The translations under genes were made by a program, and so were the position numbers. The notes beneath the pieces were generated by a model. It had not been told where the DNA came from and did not search any database. It saw nothing but the letters and a program-made list of their open reading frames with translations. A stretch of DNA of 64,000 nucleotides, taken from the NCBI RefSeq assembly GCF_033547095.1, contig NZ_CP137852.1, positions 1,915,501-1,979,500 on the forward strand, in the 5' to 3' direction. Position 1 is the first letter of the stretch. The number at the start of each line of letters is the position of its first letter. This DNA is from Sediminicoccus rosea (GTDB taxonomy: Bacteria; Pseudomonadota; Alphaproteobacteria; Acetobacterales; Acetobacteraceae). Positions 44,710-52,338 of the stretch are shown piece after piece.

Positions 44710-45517
44710 GAAGTCACGGTCGAATATTTCGCAGGCGTTTTTCGGTGCTGCCGCGCTGGTCGCCGCGGGGGCTTTTGCCCCCTCGTCGGAAGCCATTGCG
44801 CAGACTGCGGCGGCACCTCCGCCATCAGTCGCCCTGACCGGGCCTTGCGAGGTCCGGTCCCTGAACTGGCGGGGCAGGGCCTTCTACGAAGTCCTGTTCA
44901 TGAACCGCGCGCCCGGCGGACCGGCCGGGATCGGCAATTATTTCAACTCGATCGGGACCCCGCTCGAAGCGCCCGCCGAGGTGACGGATGCGCGCTTCCG
45001 GGCGCTGAACGCCGACGCGCTGCGGCGTGAATTCGGCGGCGATGCGGTCTTCTTCAACGGGCCGCGGCGCTTCGTGGCGAACGGAGTCACCGGCATCGCC
45101 TACAACAACTGTGCGCGGCGGGAGATGGGCGGGATCCACTTCTATGTCTACGGCACCTTCGAAGTTCCCAATCTCGAGGCGATGATGACGACGGCGATTC
45201 CGGCCTATCATCCGCTGGTTTCCAGGCGCACCAACAGCTTCATCTTCAACGCCGGCGAGCAGGTCCACGAGTTGGTCACGCCCGCGGGTGAAGTTTACAC
45301 GCTGTTCAGCCTCTCGCTGAAGGTGGATCCCAACAATTCCATCGAGCGTCTGGCAACCCTGGGAGAGCGCCTGACCTTGCCCCCGGGATGGCGGTACCGG
45401 ACCCGGACGCTGGACAAGCAGCTGATCCTGTCGTCGACCTATGATGCGAACCCGCCCAACACCATCGTGCTCGACCAGTTCGAGGGCAACTACCAGCACA
45501 ACCCCGGCCAGCGGTAG
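44708..45517 (+). CDS. secreted protein of unknown family, paralogue of the divergent gene
   Basis: Predicted periplasmic protein of 269 residues with a signal peptide ending near residue 31 (FFGAAALVAAGAFAPSSEAIAQ). The mature part aligns by eye with residues 100-317 of the protein encoded at 43472-44425: WRGRAFYEVLF with LRGVIYCEIWLF, a NGPR motif in both, FNAGEQVHELVTPAGEVYTLF with FRAGQPAFILDDPEGTPWVM, and LPPGWRYRTRTLDKQL with PPPGWRFRVQVLDRDL. It lacks the cysteine-rich repeat. A DUF1254 protein gene follows. Function unknown. Confidence 0.8.
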   Translation: MKSRSNISQAFFGAAALVAAGAFAPSSEAIAQTAAAPPPSVALTGPCEVRSLNWRGRAFYEVLFMNRAPGGPAGIGNYFNSIGTPLEAPAEVTDARFRALNADALRREFGGDAVFFNGPRRFVANGVTGIAYNNCARREMGGIHFYVYGTFEVPNLEAMMTTAIPAYHPLVSRRTNSFIFNAGEQVHELVTPAGEVYTLFSLSLKVDPNNSIERLATLGERLTLPPGWRYRTRTLDKQLILSSTYDANPPNTIVLDQFEGNYQHNPGQR

Positions 45518-45527
45518 CGACCTGTCC

Positions 45528-45558
45528 GGCGCGCGGCGACGCCTGATCGCCGCGCGCC
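45528..45558. repeat. 12-base-pair hairpin between the secreted-protein and DUF1254 genes
   Basis: GGCGCGCGGCGA at 45528-45539 and TCGCCGCGCGCC at 45547-45558 pair perfectly with a 7-base loop. It starts 11 bases after the stop at 45517. No T-run follows, so it may be a transcript-processing or partial termination element. Confidence 0.6.
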
Positions 45559-45621
45559 GTCACCGCCGCCCTGCCGCCGCGGCAAGGTTACCCTGGCACA
45601 CAGCTTTCGGAGGCAGCTTCC

Positions 45622-47043
45622 ATGACGACCCGCAGGACCATCCTCGGCGGTGCGGCCGCCGCCGGCGCCCTCGCCCTGTCCCGGCCGTTGATCGCGCAAC
45701 CCTCTCGCCCCGGCTTGGTCGGCACCTTCGAGGCCGCCGAAGCCGCCTTCATCTTCGGCCTGCCGATCGTGACGAATTACGCGGTCATGTACCAATTCGC
45801 GATCGACCGGAACAGCGGCCAGTTCAAGGCGCCGTTCAACACCATGTGGAACGATGCGCAGGTCTTCACCTGGCGCGACACCGCGATCCCGACACCCAAC
45901 AGCGACACCCCCTATTCCATGTCCTGGCTCGACCTGCGGGCGGAGCCGGTGGTGATCTCGGTGCCCGACGTGCCGGCGGGGCGCTATTTCTCGGTACAGG
46001 TCTGCGACGGCAACACCTACAATGTCGGGTATATCGGCAGCCGCGCGACCGGCCAGGGAGCGGGCTCATGGATGGTCGTGGCGCCGGGCTGGCAGGGTGC
46101 AACGCCGCCTGGGATCAAGGGCGTGATCCGCTCCACCACGCAATTCGCGCTGACCATCTTCCGCACGCAGCTCATGGGGCCGGACGACATGCCGAATGTC
46201 GTCGCCGTGCAGCACGGCTATCGGTCCGAGCCGCTCTCCACCTTCCTGCGCCAGCCCGCCCCGCCGCCGGCAGTCGAGATCCGCTGGCCGCGGATCAACA
46301 ACGACCTCGCGAAGCACCATTTCTTCGACTACCTGGCCTTCGCGCTCCAGTTCAACGCGCCACAGGCGAATGAAGCGGCGATCCGCGCGCAGATGGCGAG
46401 CATTGGCCTGGATGGCCGCGGCGCCGCCCTGCCGCATTCCTTCCTGGACCGGCTCGAACTGCTGGCCGCCGCCTTCTCGGGCGAGCGCAAGGTGGAAGCC
46501 GCGGTTGCGGCCGCCGGTGTGAAGATGAATGGCTGGAACGTCACGCCGATCCCGGGGAGCCCCGAGGCCTACAACGGCGACTGGATGACGCGCGCCGTCG
46601 TCAGCAAGGCCGGCATCTACGGCAACAGCACGGAGGAGGCGACCTACCCATTCACCCGCACCACCGCGACGGGCGAGACGCTGGATGGCAGCAAGGGGCG
46701 CTACACCCTGACCTTCGGGCCGGGCCAGCTGCCGCCGGTGAGCGCCTTCTGGTCGGTCACCATGTATCACAGCGGCAACCAGCTGCTCGTGCAGAATCCG
46801 ATTGACCGCTACCTGATCAATTCGCCCATGCTCGCCGGCATGCGGCGCAATCCTGACGGCGGCGTCACGCTGCATATCCAGAAGGATGACCCGGGCGAGG
46901 CGCTGCGCGCGAACTGGCTGCCGGCGCCCGATGGGCCCATCTACATGGTCATGCGCCTCTACTGGCCGAGGACCGAGGCACCCTCCCTGCTGCCGATCGG
47001 CAGGGGAGCCTGGCAGCCGCCGGGGATCGTGAAGATCGGCTGA
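45622..47043 (+). CDS. DUF1254/DUF1214 domain exported protein
   Basis: Exported protein of 473 residues. The N-terminus TTRRTILGGAAAAGALALSRPLIAQ is a twin-arginine-like signal peptide. The DUF1254 domain (about 45-180) carries FGLPIVTNYAVMYQFAIDRNSG and IPTPNSDTPYSMSWLDL; the DUF1214 domain (about 350-465) carries FWSVTMYHSGNQLLVQNPIDRY and IYMVMRLYWPR. The biochemical role of these widespread proteins is not established. GGAGG precedes the ATG. It follows two genes for a shared unknown domain, so the three may work together in the periplasm. Confidence 0.93.
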   Translation: MTTRRTILGGAAAAGALALSRPLIAQPSRPGLVGTFEAAEAAFIFGLPIVTNYAVMYQFAIDRNSGQFKAPFNTMWNDAQVFTWRDTAIPTPNSDTPYSMSWLDLRAEPVVISVPDVPAGRYFSVQVCDGNTYNVGYIGSRATGQGAGSWMVVAPGWQGATPPGIKGVIRSTTQFALTIFRTQLMGPDDMPNVVAVQHGYRSEPLSTFLRQPAPPPAVEIRWPRINNDLAKHHFFDYLAFALQFNAPQANEAAIRAQMASIGLDGRGAALPHSFLDRLELLAAAFSGERKVEAAVAAAGVKMNGWNVTPIPGSPEAYNGDWMTRAVVSKAGIYGNSTEEATYPFTRTTATGETLDGSKGRYTLTFGPGQLPPVSAFWSVTMYHSGNQLLVQNPIDRYLINSPMLAGMRRNPDGGVTLHIQKDDPGEALRANWLPAPDGPIYMVMRLYWPRTEAPSLLPIGRGAWQPPGIVKIG

Positions 47044-47101
47044 CGGCCCGGCGCGGCATGCCGCTTGCGTAACACTTCTCCGGAACCGCTCGCCACCGCC
47101 T

Positions 47102-47124
47102 GATTGCATGGTCTTTGTGCAATC
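47102..47124. promoter_or_regulatory. 7-base inverted repeat upstream of a Bug receptor gene
   Basis: GATTGCA at 47102-47108 and TGCAATC at 47118-47124 are perfect inverted repeats with 9 bases between, 32 bases before the ATG at 47156. Position fits an operator or 5' leader stem for the receptor gene. Confidence 0.4.
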
Positions 47125-47155
47125 TCGCGGCGGGAGCCTGACGGAGAGATTACAC

Positions 47156-48142
47156 ATGATGCATCGCCGCCACCTCCTGGGCGCCACGGCTGGTCTGCTG
47201 GCCGCCCCCGCCATCGCCAGCGCCCAGTCCGGCGCCTGGCCGACCCGCGCGCCGGTCCGCCTGGTCGCCCAGTTCCCCCCGGGTGGCCTGGTGGACACCA
47301 TCACCCGCCTGGTCGCCCCGCCGCTCTCGGCCGCGCTCGGCCAGAATGTGGTGGTGGAGAACCGCGCGGGCGCGGGCGGCGTGATCGGCACCGACTATGT
47401 CGCGAAGCAGCCGGCCGATGGCTACACCTTCCTCATGACGCACGCCTCGGTGATGGTCTATTCCGCCGCCACCCTGCCGCGCCTGCCCTTCGACCCGATC
47501 AATGACTTCACCCATCTCGCCCATCTGGTCGAGGCGCCGAGCGTCCTGCTGGTCCGCGGCGACAGCCCGCTGCGCACCATGCAGGACTACCTCCAGGCGG
47601 CCCGCACGCGGCCGACGCGCTACGGCTCCTCGGGCATCGGCTCGGCGCCGCACATGCTGGGCGCCATGCTGGCCGGCCAGGCGAACCTCACGCAGCTCGA
47701 CCACGCGCCCTATGCCGGCTCCGCGCCGGCCATGCGCGACCTGCTGGGCGGCCACATCGAGAGCCTGATCGACCCGATCACGACCAATGTCGAGGCGATG
47801 CAGAACGGCACGCTGCGCGCGCTGGCGATCTCGACCCCCACGCGCCTCGCGGCCTTCCCGAACGTGCCGACCTTCGTGGAGCTGGGCTTCCCCTCCCTGG
47901 TGCAGACCCAGTGGGTCGGCATCTCGGGCCCGAAGAACCTGCCCGCGCCGATCGCCGAGCGGATCATCCGCGAGATGCCGGGCATCATGCGGACGCCCGC
48001 CATCGTCACCCGCACGACCGAGCTGCAGACCATGCCGCGCGCGACGCTGCCGACCGGCGCGGATTTCGTGAACATCATCACGACCGAGCTGGCCGCGGCG
48101 CGCCAGGTGGCGCAGCGCTACAACATCCAGGCCGCGGCCTGA
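47156..48142 (+). CDS. Bug/TctC-family solute receptor
   Basis: Periplasmic receptor of 328 residues. Residues 1-24 are a signal peptide (MMHRRHLLGATAGLLAAPAIASAQS removed near the AQS). Segments VRLVAQFPPGGLVDTITR, GQNVVVENRAGAGGVIG, YGSSGIGSAPHMLGAML and FPNVPTFVELG are family-typical. The ATG at 47156 has GGAGAG upstream, and an inverted repeat lies just before it. It stands alone, ending at a strong terminator; rutA converges on it. Confidence 0.93.
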   Translation: MMHRRHLLGATAGLLAAPAIASAQSGAWPTRAPVRLVAQFPPGGLVDTITRLVAPPLSAALGQNVVVENRAGAGGVIGTDYVAKQPADGYTFLMTHASVMVYSAATLPRLPFDPINDFTHLAHLVEAPSVLLVRGDSPLRTMQDYLQAARTRPTRYGSSGIGSAPHMLGAMLAGQANLTQLDHAPYAGSAPAMRDLLGGHIESLIDPITTNVEAMQNGTLRALAISTPTRLAAFPNVPTFVELGFPSLVQTQWVGISGPKNLPAPIAERIIREMPGIMRTPAIVTRTTELQTMPRATLPTGADFVNIITTELAAARQVAQRYNIQAAA

Positions 48143-48150
48143 AGCGAAAC

Positions 48151-48178
48151 GGGGCGGGGTGCTTCGGCGCCCCGCCCC
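48151..48178. terminator. UUCG-capped hairpin between the Bug receptor and rutA genes
   Basis: GGGGCGGGG at 48151-48159 pairs with CCCCGCCCC at 48170-48178, and the stem continues inward to a C-TTCG-G cap, a very stable tetraloop. It starts nine bases after the receptor stop. It lacks its own T-run and probably stabilises or ends transcripts from either side. Confidence 0.6.
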
Positions 48179-48195
48179 ATCGCGTCACTTCCAGG

Positions 48196-48225
48196 GGGCG
48201 GCCCGCCGACGGGCCGCCCTTTCTT
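48196..48225 (+). terminator. Rho-independent terminator after the Bug receptor gene
   Basis: GGGCGGCCC at 48196-48204 and GGGCCGCCC at 48211-48219 form a perfect 9-base stem with a 6-base loop, followed by TTTCTTCGTT. This is a good intrinsic terminator for the plus-strand receptor gene, just before the end of the convergent rutA. Confidence 0.8.
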
Positions 48226-48228
48226 CGT

Positions 48229-49311
48229 TCAGGCGGCCAGCGGGAGCCGGTCCTGGCGGCACTTCATCAGCGGCTGGATCTTCTGGCCGAAGTCATCCAT
48301 GCCTTTGATGAAGTCGTCGAAGCACAGCATGATGCCGGCGACGCCCGGCATCGCCGCCACCTCGTCCAGCATGCGCGCGCAGGAGGCGTGGCTGCCCACG
48401 ATGGTGCCCATGTTGAAGTTGATGGGCGAGGGGTTGCGCTGCACCACCGCCGCCATCGAGGTGTCCTGCGTGTTCACGTCCTGTGCGGCATGGCCCAGCA
48501 GATGCGCCAGCGCCGCGCGGTCGGCGCCACGCTCATAGCTGTCCCACTTGGCCATGGCGGCCGCGTCCGTCTCGTCCGAGATCACCATGAAGAGCATGTA
48601 GGCGCCGACATCGCGGCCCGTCTTCTTCGCATGCTCCAGCACGCGGGCCGGGACGGAGGCCGACTTGGTCGGCTCGTTCACGCCCTCGCCCAGGCAGAAA
48701 TTGTAGTCGCAATAGGTGGCGCCGAACTCCATCCCGCGGTCCGACTGGCCGGCGCTGACGATCTTGATCGGCTGGCTGGGCGGCGGGCTCAGCTTGCACT
48801 TGTCCATCTGGAAATACTGGCCCTTGAAGTCGCTCTCGCCCGTCTCCCACAGCTCCTTCAGGATCTGCACATATTCGGTGCTGTAGTCGTAGCGCTTGCC
48901 GAAATGCGCATCGCCCGGCCACAGCCCCATCTGGCTGTATTCCACCTTGTGCCAGCCCGAGACGATGTTGATCCCGAAGCGGCCGCCCGAGATGCTGTCG
49001 ATCGTCGTCGTCATGCGGGCCACGATGGCCGGCGGGATGGTGAGCACGGCGGTCGAGGCGAAGAGCTTGATCTTGCTGGTCACGGCGGCGAGGCCCGCCA
49101 TCAGCGTGAAGCTTTCCAGGCCATGGTCCCAGAACTCCGTCTTGCCGCCGAAGCCATGCAGCTTGATCATCGAGAGCGCGAAGTCGAGGCCGTAGCCCTC
49201 GGCCTTCTGCACCACCGTCTTGTTGAGCTCGAAGCTTGGCATGTATTGCGGCGCGTTTTCCGAAATCAGCCAGCCATTGTTGTTGATGGGGATGAAGACG
49301 CCGATATCCAT
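48229..49311 (-). CDS. rutA: pyrimidine monooxygenase RutA
   Basis: Flavin-dependent LLM-class monooxygenase of 360 residues that opens the uracil or thymine ring between N3 and C4. Likeness to E. coli RutA is close along the whole length: [72 protein letters not shown] and [24 protein letters not shown] at 49311 begins MDIGVFIP; an upstream start at 49383 is possible. The other rut genes are not next to it; a RutD-like hydrolase is at 30844-31641. Confidence 0.93.
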   Translation of the reverse strand: MDIGVFIPINNNGWLISENAPQYMPSFELNKTVVQKAEGYGLDFALSMIKLHGFGGKTEFWDHGLESFTLMAGLAAVTSKIKLFASTAVLTIPPAIVARMTTTIDSISGGRFGINIVSGWHKVEYSQMGLWPGDAHFGKRYDYSTEYVQILKELWETGESDFKGQYFQMDKCKLSPPPSQPIKIVSAGQSDRGMEFGATYCDYNFCLGEGVNEPTKSASVPARVLEHAKKTGRDVGAYMLFMVISDETDAAAMAKWDSYERGADRAALAHLLGHAAQDVNTQDTSMAAVVQRNPSPINFNMGTIVGSHASCARMLDEVAAMPGVAGIMLCFDDFIKGMDDFGQKIQPLMKCRQDRLPLAA

Positions 49312-49448
49312 GGGATGTGCCTTTCGGGATCCGAGGGGCCGGAACGCCCGGCCCTGCCGCATTGCCAGCAATTCATGTGCCATGCGTCACCCTGGACAGA
49401 CGCTGCCTCTGCGAACAACATCGCGGCAACCAGTCGGAGGCCCCGCCC

Positions 49449-50105
49449 ATGAAGCTCACCATGCCCGAGGAGATCATCCTCCTTCTCCTCGACGACAAGA
49501 CCGGCCGCCCGATCGGCCTGCCCGCGCCCGCCGGCGACTATGCGGTGGCCAGCGCCATCCTCATGCAGCTTTCGCTGAACGGCAGCATCGACACCGACCT
49601 CGAGAAGCTGATGGTCACCAGCACCAAGCCTTCGGGCGATCCGGTGCTGGACGAAGCGCTGACCATGATCGCGACCACGCCCGGCCAGCGCGACAGCCGC
49701 CACTGGATCGTCGAGATCGGTCGCAAGGCGGATCGTTTCCGCGGCCAACTGCTGGAGAACCTCGTCGCCAAGGGCGTGCTGCGCAAGGAGGAGGGCCGCT
49801 TCCTCTGGGTCTTCCCTGACCGCCGCTACCCCAAGGCCGCCGAGGGCGAACTGGACGTGATGGAGGTGCGCGCCCGCCTGCGCGCCGTGCTGCTGAGCAA
49901 CGAGATCCCTGAGCCGCATGATTCGCTCATGATCGGCCTCGCGCGCTCCACCGGCATCATCCCCTTCATCCTCTCCGCCGCCGAGCAGGAGAAATTCGCC
50001 AAGCGCGTGGACCAGGTGGCCGACCTGGAGGAGCTGGGCCGCACCCTCTCCAGCGTCACGCGCGAGGTCTATGCGATGATGCTGGCCTTCGCCGGCTCGC
50101 ACTGA
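49449..50105 (+). CDS. GPP34 (GOLPH3/VPS74-like) family protein, copy 2
   Basis: Second GPP34 protein, 218 residues. It begins KLTMPEEIILLLLDDKTGRPIG, keeps the SLNGSIDTD, FPDRRYPKA (near 120) and IPEPHDSLMIGLARSTG segments shared with copy 1 at 42823-43461, and is all-helical as expected. GGAGG precedes the ATG at 49449. Unlike copy 1 it stands between rutA (divergent) and a MetE-like gene. A hairpin follows its stop. Function in bacteria is unknown. Confidence 0.9.
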   Translation: MKLTMPEEIILLLLDDKTGRPIGLPAPAGDYAVASAILMQLSLNGSIDTDLEKLMVTSTKPSGDPVLDEALTMIATTPGQRDSRHWIVEIGRKADRFRGQLLENLVAKGVLRKEEGRFLWVFPDRRYPKAAEGELDVMEVRARLRAVLLSNEIPEPHDSLMIGLARSTGIIPFILSAAEQEKFAKRVDQVADLEELGRTLSSVTREVYAMMLAFAGSH

Positions 50106-50114
50106 GCGGCGTCT

Positions 50115-50137
50115 CGGGCGGGGGCCAACCCCGCCCG
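50115..50137 (+). terminator. GC hairpin after GPP34 copy 2
   Basis: CGGGCGGGG at 50115-50123 pairs with CCCCGCCCG at 50129-50137 around a 5-base loop, starting ten bases after the stop codon. There is no T-run, so termination is likely partial or Rho-dependent; the MetE-like gene starts 18 bases later. Confidence 0.45.
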
Positions 50138-50154
50138 CATCAGGGGAGGGGACC

Positions 50155-51315
50155 ATGCCGCCCACGGCGCGCCGAATCCGCACGACCCATACCGGCAGCC
50201 TGCCGCGCCCGCGCGCGCTGACCCGGCTGCATGCCCGCCGCGCCCGCGGCGAGGCGGTGGATGCGGCCGAACTCGCCGCGGCATCCGCGGCCGCCGTCGC
50301 CGCCATCGTGCCGAAGCAGCGCGCCGCGGGAATCGACATCCCCAATGACGGCGAGCAGGGGCGCGAATCCTTCGTCCTCTATCTCCGCGACCGCCTGACC
50401 GGCCTGGGCGGCAGCAGCAGCCGCGGCGGCTTCCAGGACATCGAGGCCTATCCCGAGTTCAAGGCGGAGATGCAGGCCGGCATGGCGGGCCGTGAGGCCG
50501 CCAGCGTCACCACCAACCTGCCGGCCGCGATCGGCCCCGTGGCCTATGTGGGGGAGGCGGCGATGGCCGCCGAATGCGCGCAGTTCCGCGCCGCGCTGGG
50601 CGATGCGGAGGGCTTCATGGCCGCGCCTTCGCCCGGCATCCTCGCCGCCATCGTGCAGAACCAGCACTACGCGACGGACGACGCCTACCTGGCGGCGCTC
50701 GCGAAGGCGCTCGGTGCCGAATACCGTGCCATCCTCGACGCCGGATTCACCCTGCAGATCGACTGCCCCGATCTCGCGCTGGAGCGCCACGGCGCCTGGC
50801 AGGACAGGCCGCTGGCGGAGTTTCTCGCTTTCTCCGAGCGCGTCGTCGCCGCCATCAACGGCGCCATCGAAGGGCTCCCGCGCGAGCGCATCCGGATGCA
50901 TGTCTGCTGGGGCAACTACGAAGCGCCGCACGACAGCGACGTGCCCTTCGAGGACATCTGGCCCGTGATCCGCGAGGCGCGCGTGGGCGGCTTCGTGCTG
51001 CCCTTCGCCAATCCGCGCCACGCGCATGAGCACCGCGTCTTCCGCCGCCTGCCGCTGGCCGGGGACCAGGTGCTGGTGGCCGGCGTGATCGACACGCTGA
51101 CCCATTTCGTCGAACACCCCGAGGTGGTGGCCGAGAGGCTGGAGCGGATTGCCGAGAGCATGGGCGACCCCGCGCGCCTGATGGCCGGCACGGATTGCGG
51201 CTTCGACACCTCGGCCGGGCGCGGGCGCGTCGCGGCGGATGTGGTCTGGGCGAAGCTCGCCAGCATGGCCGAAGGGGCGCGCATCGCCTCCGGCCGCCTT
51301 TTCGGCGCGGGGTGA
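50155..51315 (+). CDS. cobalamin-independent methionine synthase-like (MetE C-terminal domain) protein
   Basis: Single-domain MetE/UROD-fold protein of 386 residues, about half the length of full MetE, so it lacks the N-terminal folate-binding half. Zinc ligands look complete: His249 and Cys251 (RMHVCWGNYE) and Cys348 (AGTDCGF). The start RIRTTHTGSLPRP is typical. Stand-alone members act on varied methyl or alkyl thiol transfers, and this branch is uncharacterised. It lies 40 bases upstream of a Bug receptor gene and may share its transcript. Confidence 0.88.
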   Translation: MPPTARRIRTTHTGSLPRPRALTRLHARRARGEAVDAAELAAASAAAVAAIVPKQRAAGIDIPNDGEQGRESFVLYLRDRLTGLGGSSSRGGFQDIEAYPEFKAEMQAGMAGREAASVTTNLPAAIGPVAYVGEAAMAAECAQFRAALGDAEGFMAAPSPGILAAIVQNQHYATDDAYLAALAKALGAEYRAILDAGFTLQIDCPDLALERHGAWQDRPLAEFLAFSERVVAAINGAIEGLPRERIRMHVCWGNYEAPHDSDVPFEDIWPVIREARVGGFVLPFANPRHAHEHRVFRRLPLAGDQVLVAGVIDTLTHFVEHPEVVAERLERIAESMGDPARLMAGTDCGFDTSAGRGRVAADVVWAKLASMAEGARIASGRLFGAG

Positions 51316-51355
51316 GGCCATGTGCTGGATCTGCGCCGCCACCGGGAGGAACCAC

Positions 51356-52264
51356 ATGAAACGCCGCAACCTGCTGATCGCCTCTGGCGCCGGCCTCGCC
51401 GCGCCCGCCCTCGCGCAGCCCTCGGCCTGGCCGGGCGGTCGGCAGGTGCGGATCATCATCACCTATCCGCCCGGCGGCACCACGGATTTCGTGGCCCGCG
51501 TCGTGGCGCAGCGCCTGGGCGAGCAGACCGGCGCCAACTTCGTGGTGGAGAACAGAACGGGCGGCGGCGGCGTGGTGGGCTGGACGGCCGCGGTGCGCTC
51601 CCCCAATGACGGCACGGCCCTGCTGCTGACCGACAATTCGCTCGCCACCGCGCCGCCGCTGCACGCCAATCTCGGCTTCGACATCATGGCCGATTTCACG
51701 CCGGTCTCGCTGCTGGTGGACTATCCCACGGTCTTCGTCGTGCCGGGCAATTCGCCCGTGCGCAGCCTGCGTGATTTCGTGGAGGCGGCGCGCGGCCAGC
51801 CGGCCGATGCGAATTTCTACGGCTCCATGGGGGCGGGTTCCTCGCCGCATCTCTACACCGAGTACCTGCAGGACATCGCGGGCATCCGGCTGACGCATGT
51901 GCCCTATCGCGGCATGGGCCCCGCCTTCACGGACCTCCTGGCGGGGCGCATCGGCCTGCTGATCGCGGCCCCGCCCACCGTGCTGGGCGCGATCCGTGAC
52001 GGTCGCGCGCGGGCGATCGCCATCGGCACGCAGGGCGGGCGCATCCCGGCGCTGCCCGATGTGCCGACGGCGCGCGAACTCGGCATCAACTTCACCTATT
52101 CCTTCTGGTACGGGCTGCTTGGCCCGCGCGGGATGGAGCCGGCGCTGGTCGCGCGCATCCAGGAGGAGATCGGCAAGGTGCTCGCCACGCCCGAGCTGCG
52201 CGAGCGCTTCGTGCAGCAGGGGGGAACGCCCGTGGGGGCGACGGCGCCGCGCTGCGCGCCGTGA
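51356..52264 (+). CDS. Bug/TctC-family solute receptor with frameshifted C-terminus
   Basis: Periplasmic receptor of 302 residues in the intact frame. The signal peptide is KRRNLLIASGAGLAAPALAQ. Segments VRIIITYPPGGTTDFVARV, NFVVENRTGGGGVVG, NFYGSMGAGSSPHLYTEYL and LPDVPTARELG are normal. The last residues (GGTPVGATAPRCAP) are not family-like, whereas a typical end is found in another frame just downstream (see 52234-52329). Either a one-base loss in the G5 run at 52234-52238 truncated the gene or the assembly is wrong there. The fold core is complete, so it may still work. Confidence 0.9.
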   Translation: MKRRNLLIASGAGLAAPALAQPSAWPGGRQVRIIITYPPGGTTDFVARVVAQRLGEQTGANFVVENRTGGGGVVGWTAAVRSPNDGTALLLTDNSLATAPPLHANLGFDIMADFTPVSLLVDYPTVFVVPGNSPVRSLRDFVEAARGQPADANFYGSMGAGSSPHLYTEYLQDIAGIRLTHVPYRGMGPAFTDLLAGRIGLLIAAPPTVLGAIRDGRARAIAIGTQGGRIPALPDVPTARELGINFTYSFWYGLLGPRGMEPALVARIQEEIGKVLATPELRERFVQQGGTPVGATAPRCAP

Positions 52265-52329
52265 TGGAGAGCGACCTCACGCGCTGGAGCGAGGTGGTGC
52301 GCGCCAAGGGCATCACGCTGCAGAACTGA
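52234..52329 (+). pseudogene. out-of-frame C-terminal tail of the Bug receptor
   Basis: From the G5 run at 52234-52238, the next frame reads GDGAALRAVMESDL, TRWSEVVRAKGITLQN and stops at 52327-52329. This is a standard Bug C-terminus (compare ARWGEVIRRAGIRAD of the protein at 29879-30847). One extra G in the run would join it to the gene upstream, giving 323 residues, the usual length. Confidence 0.85.
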
Positions 52330-52338
52330 GGCGGCGCG

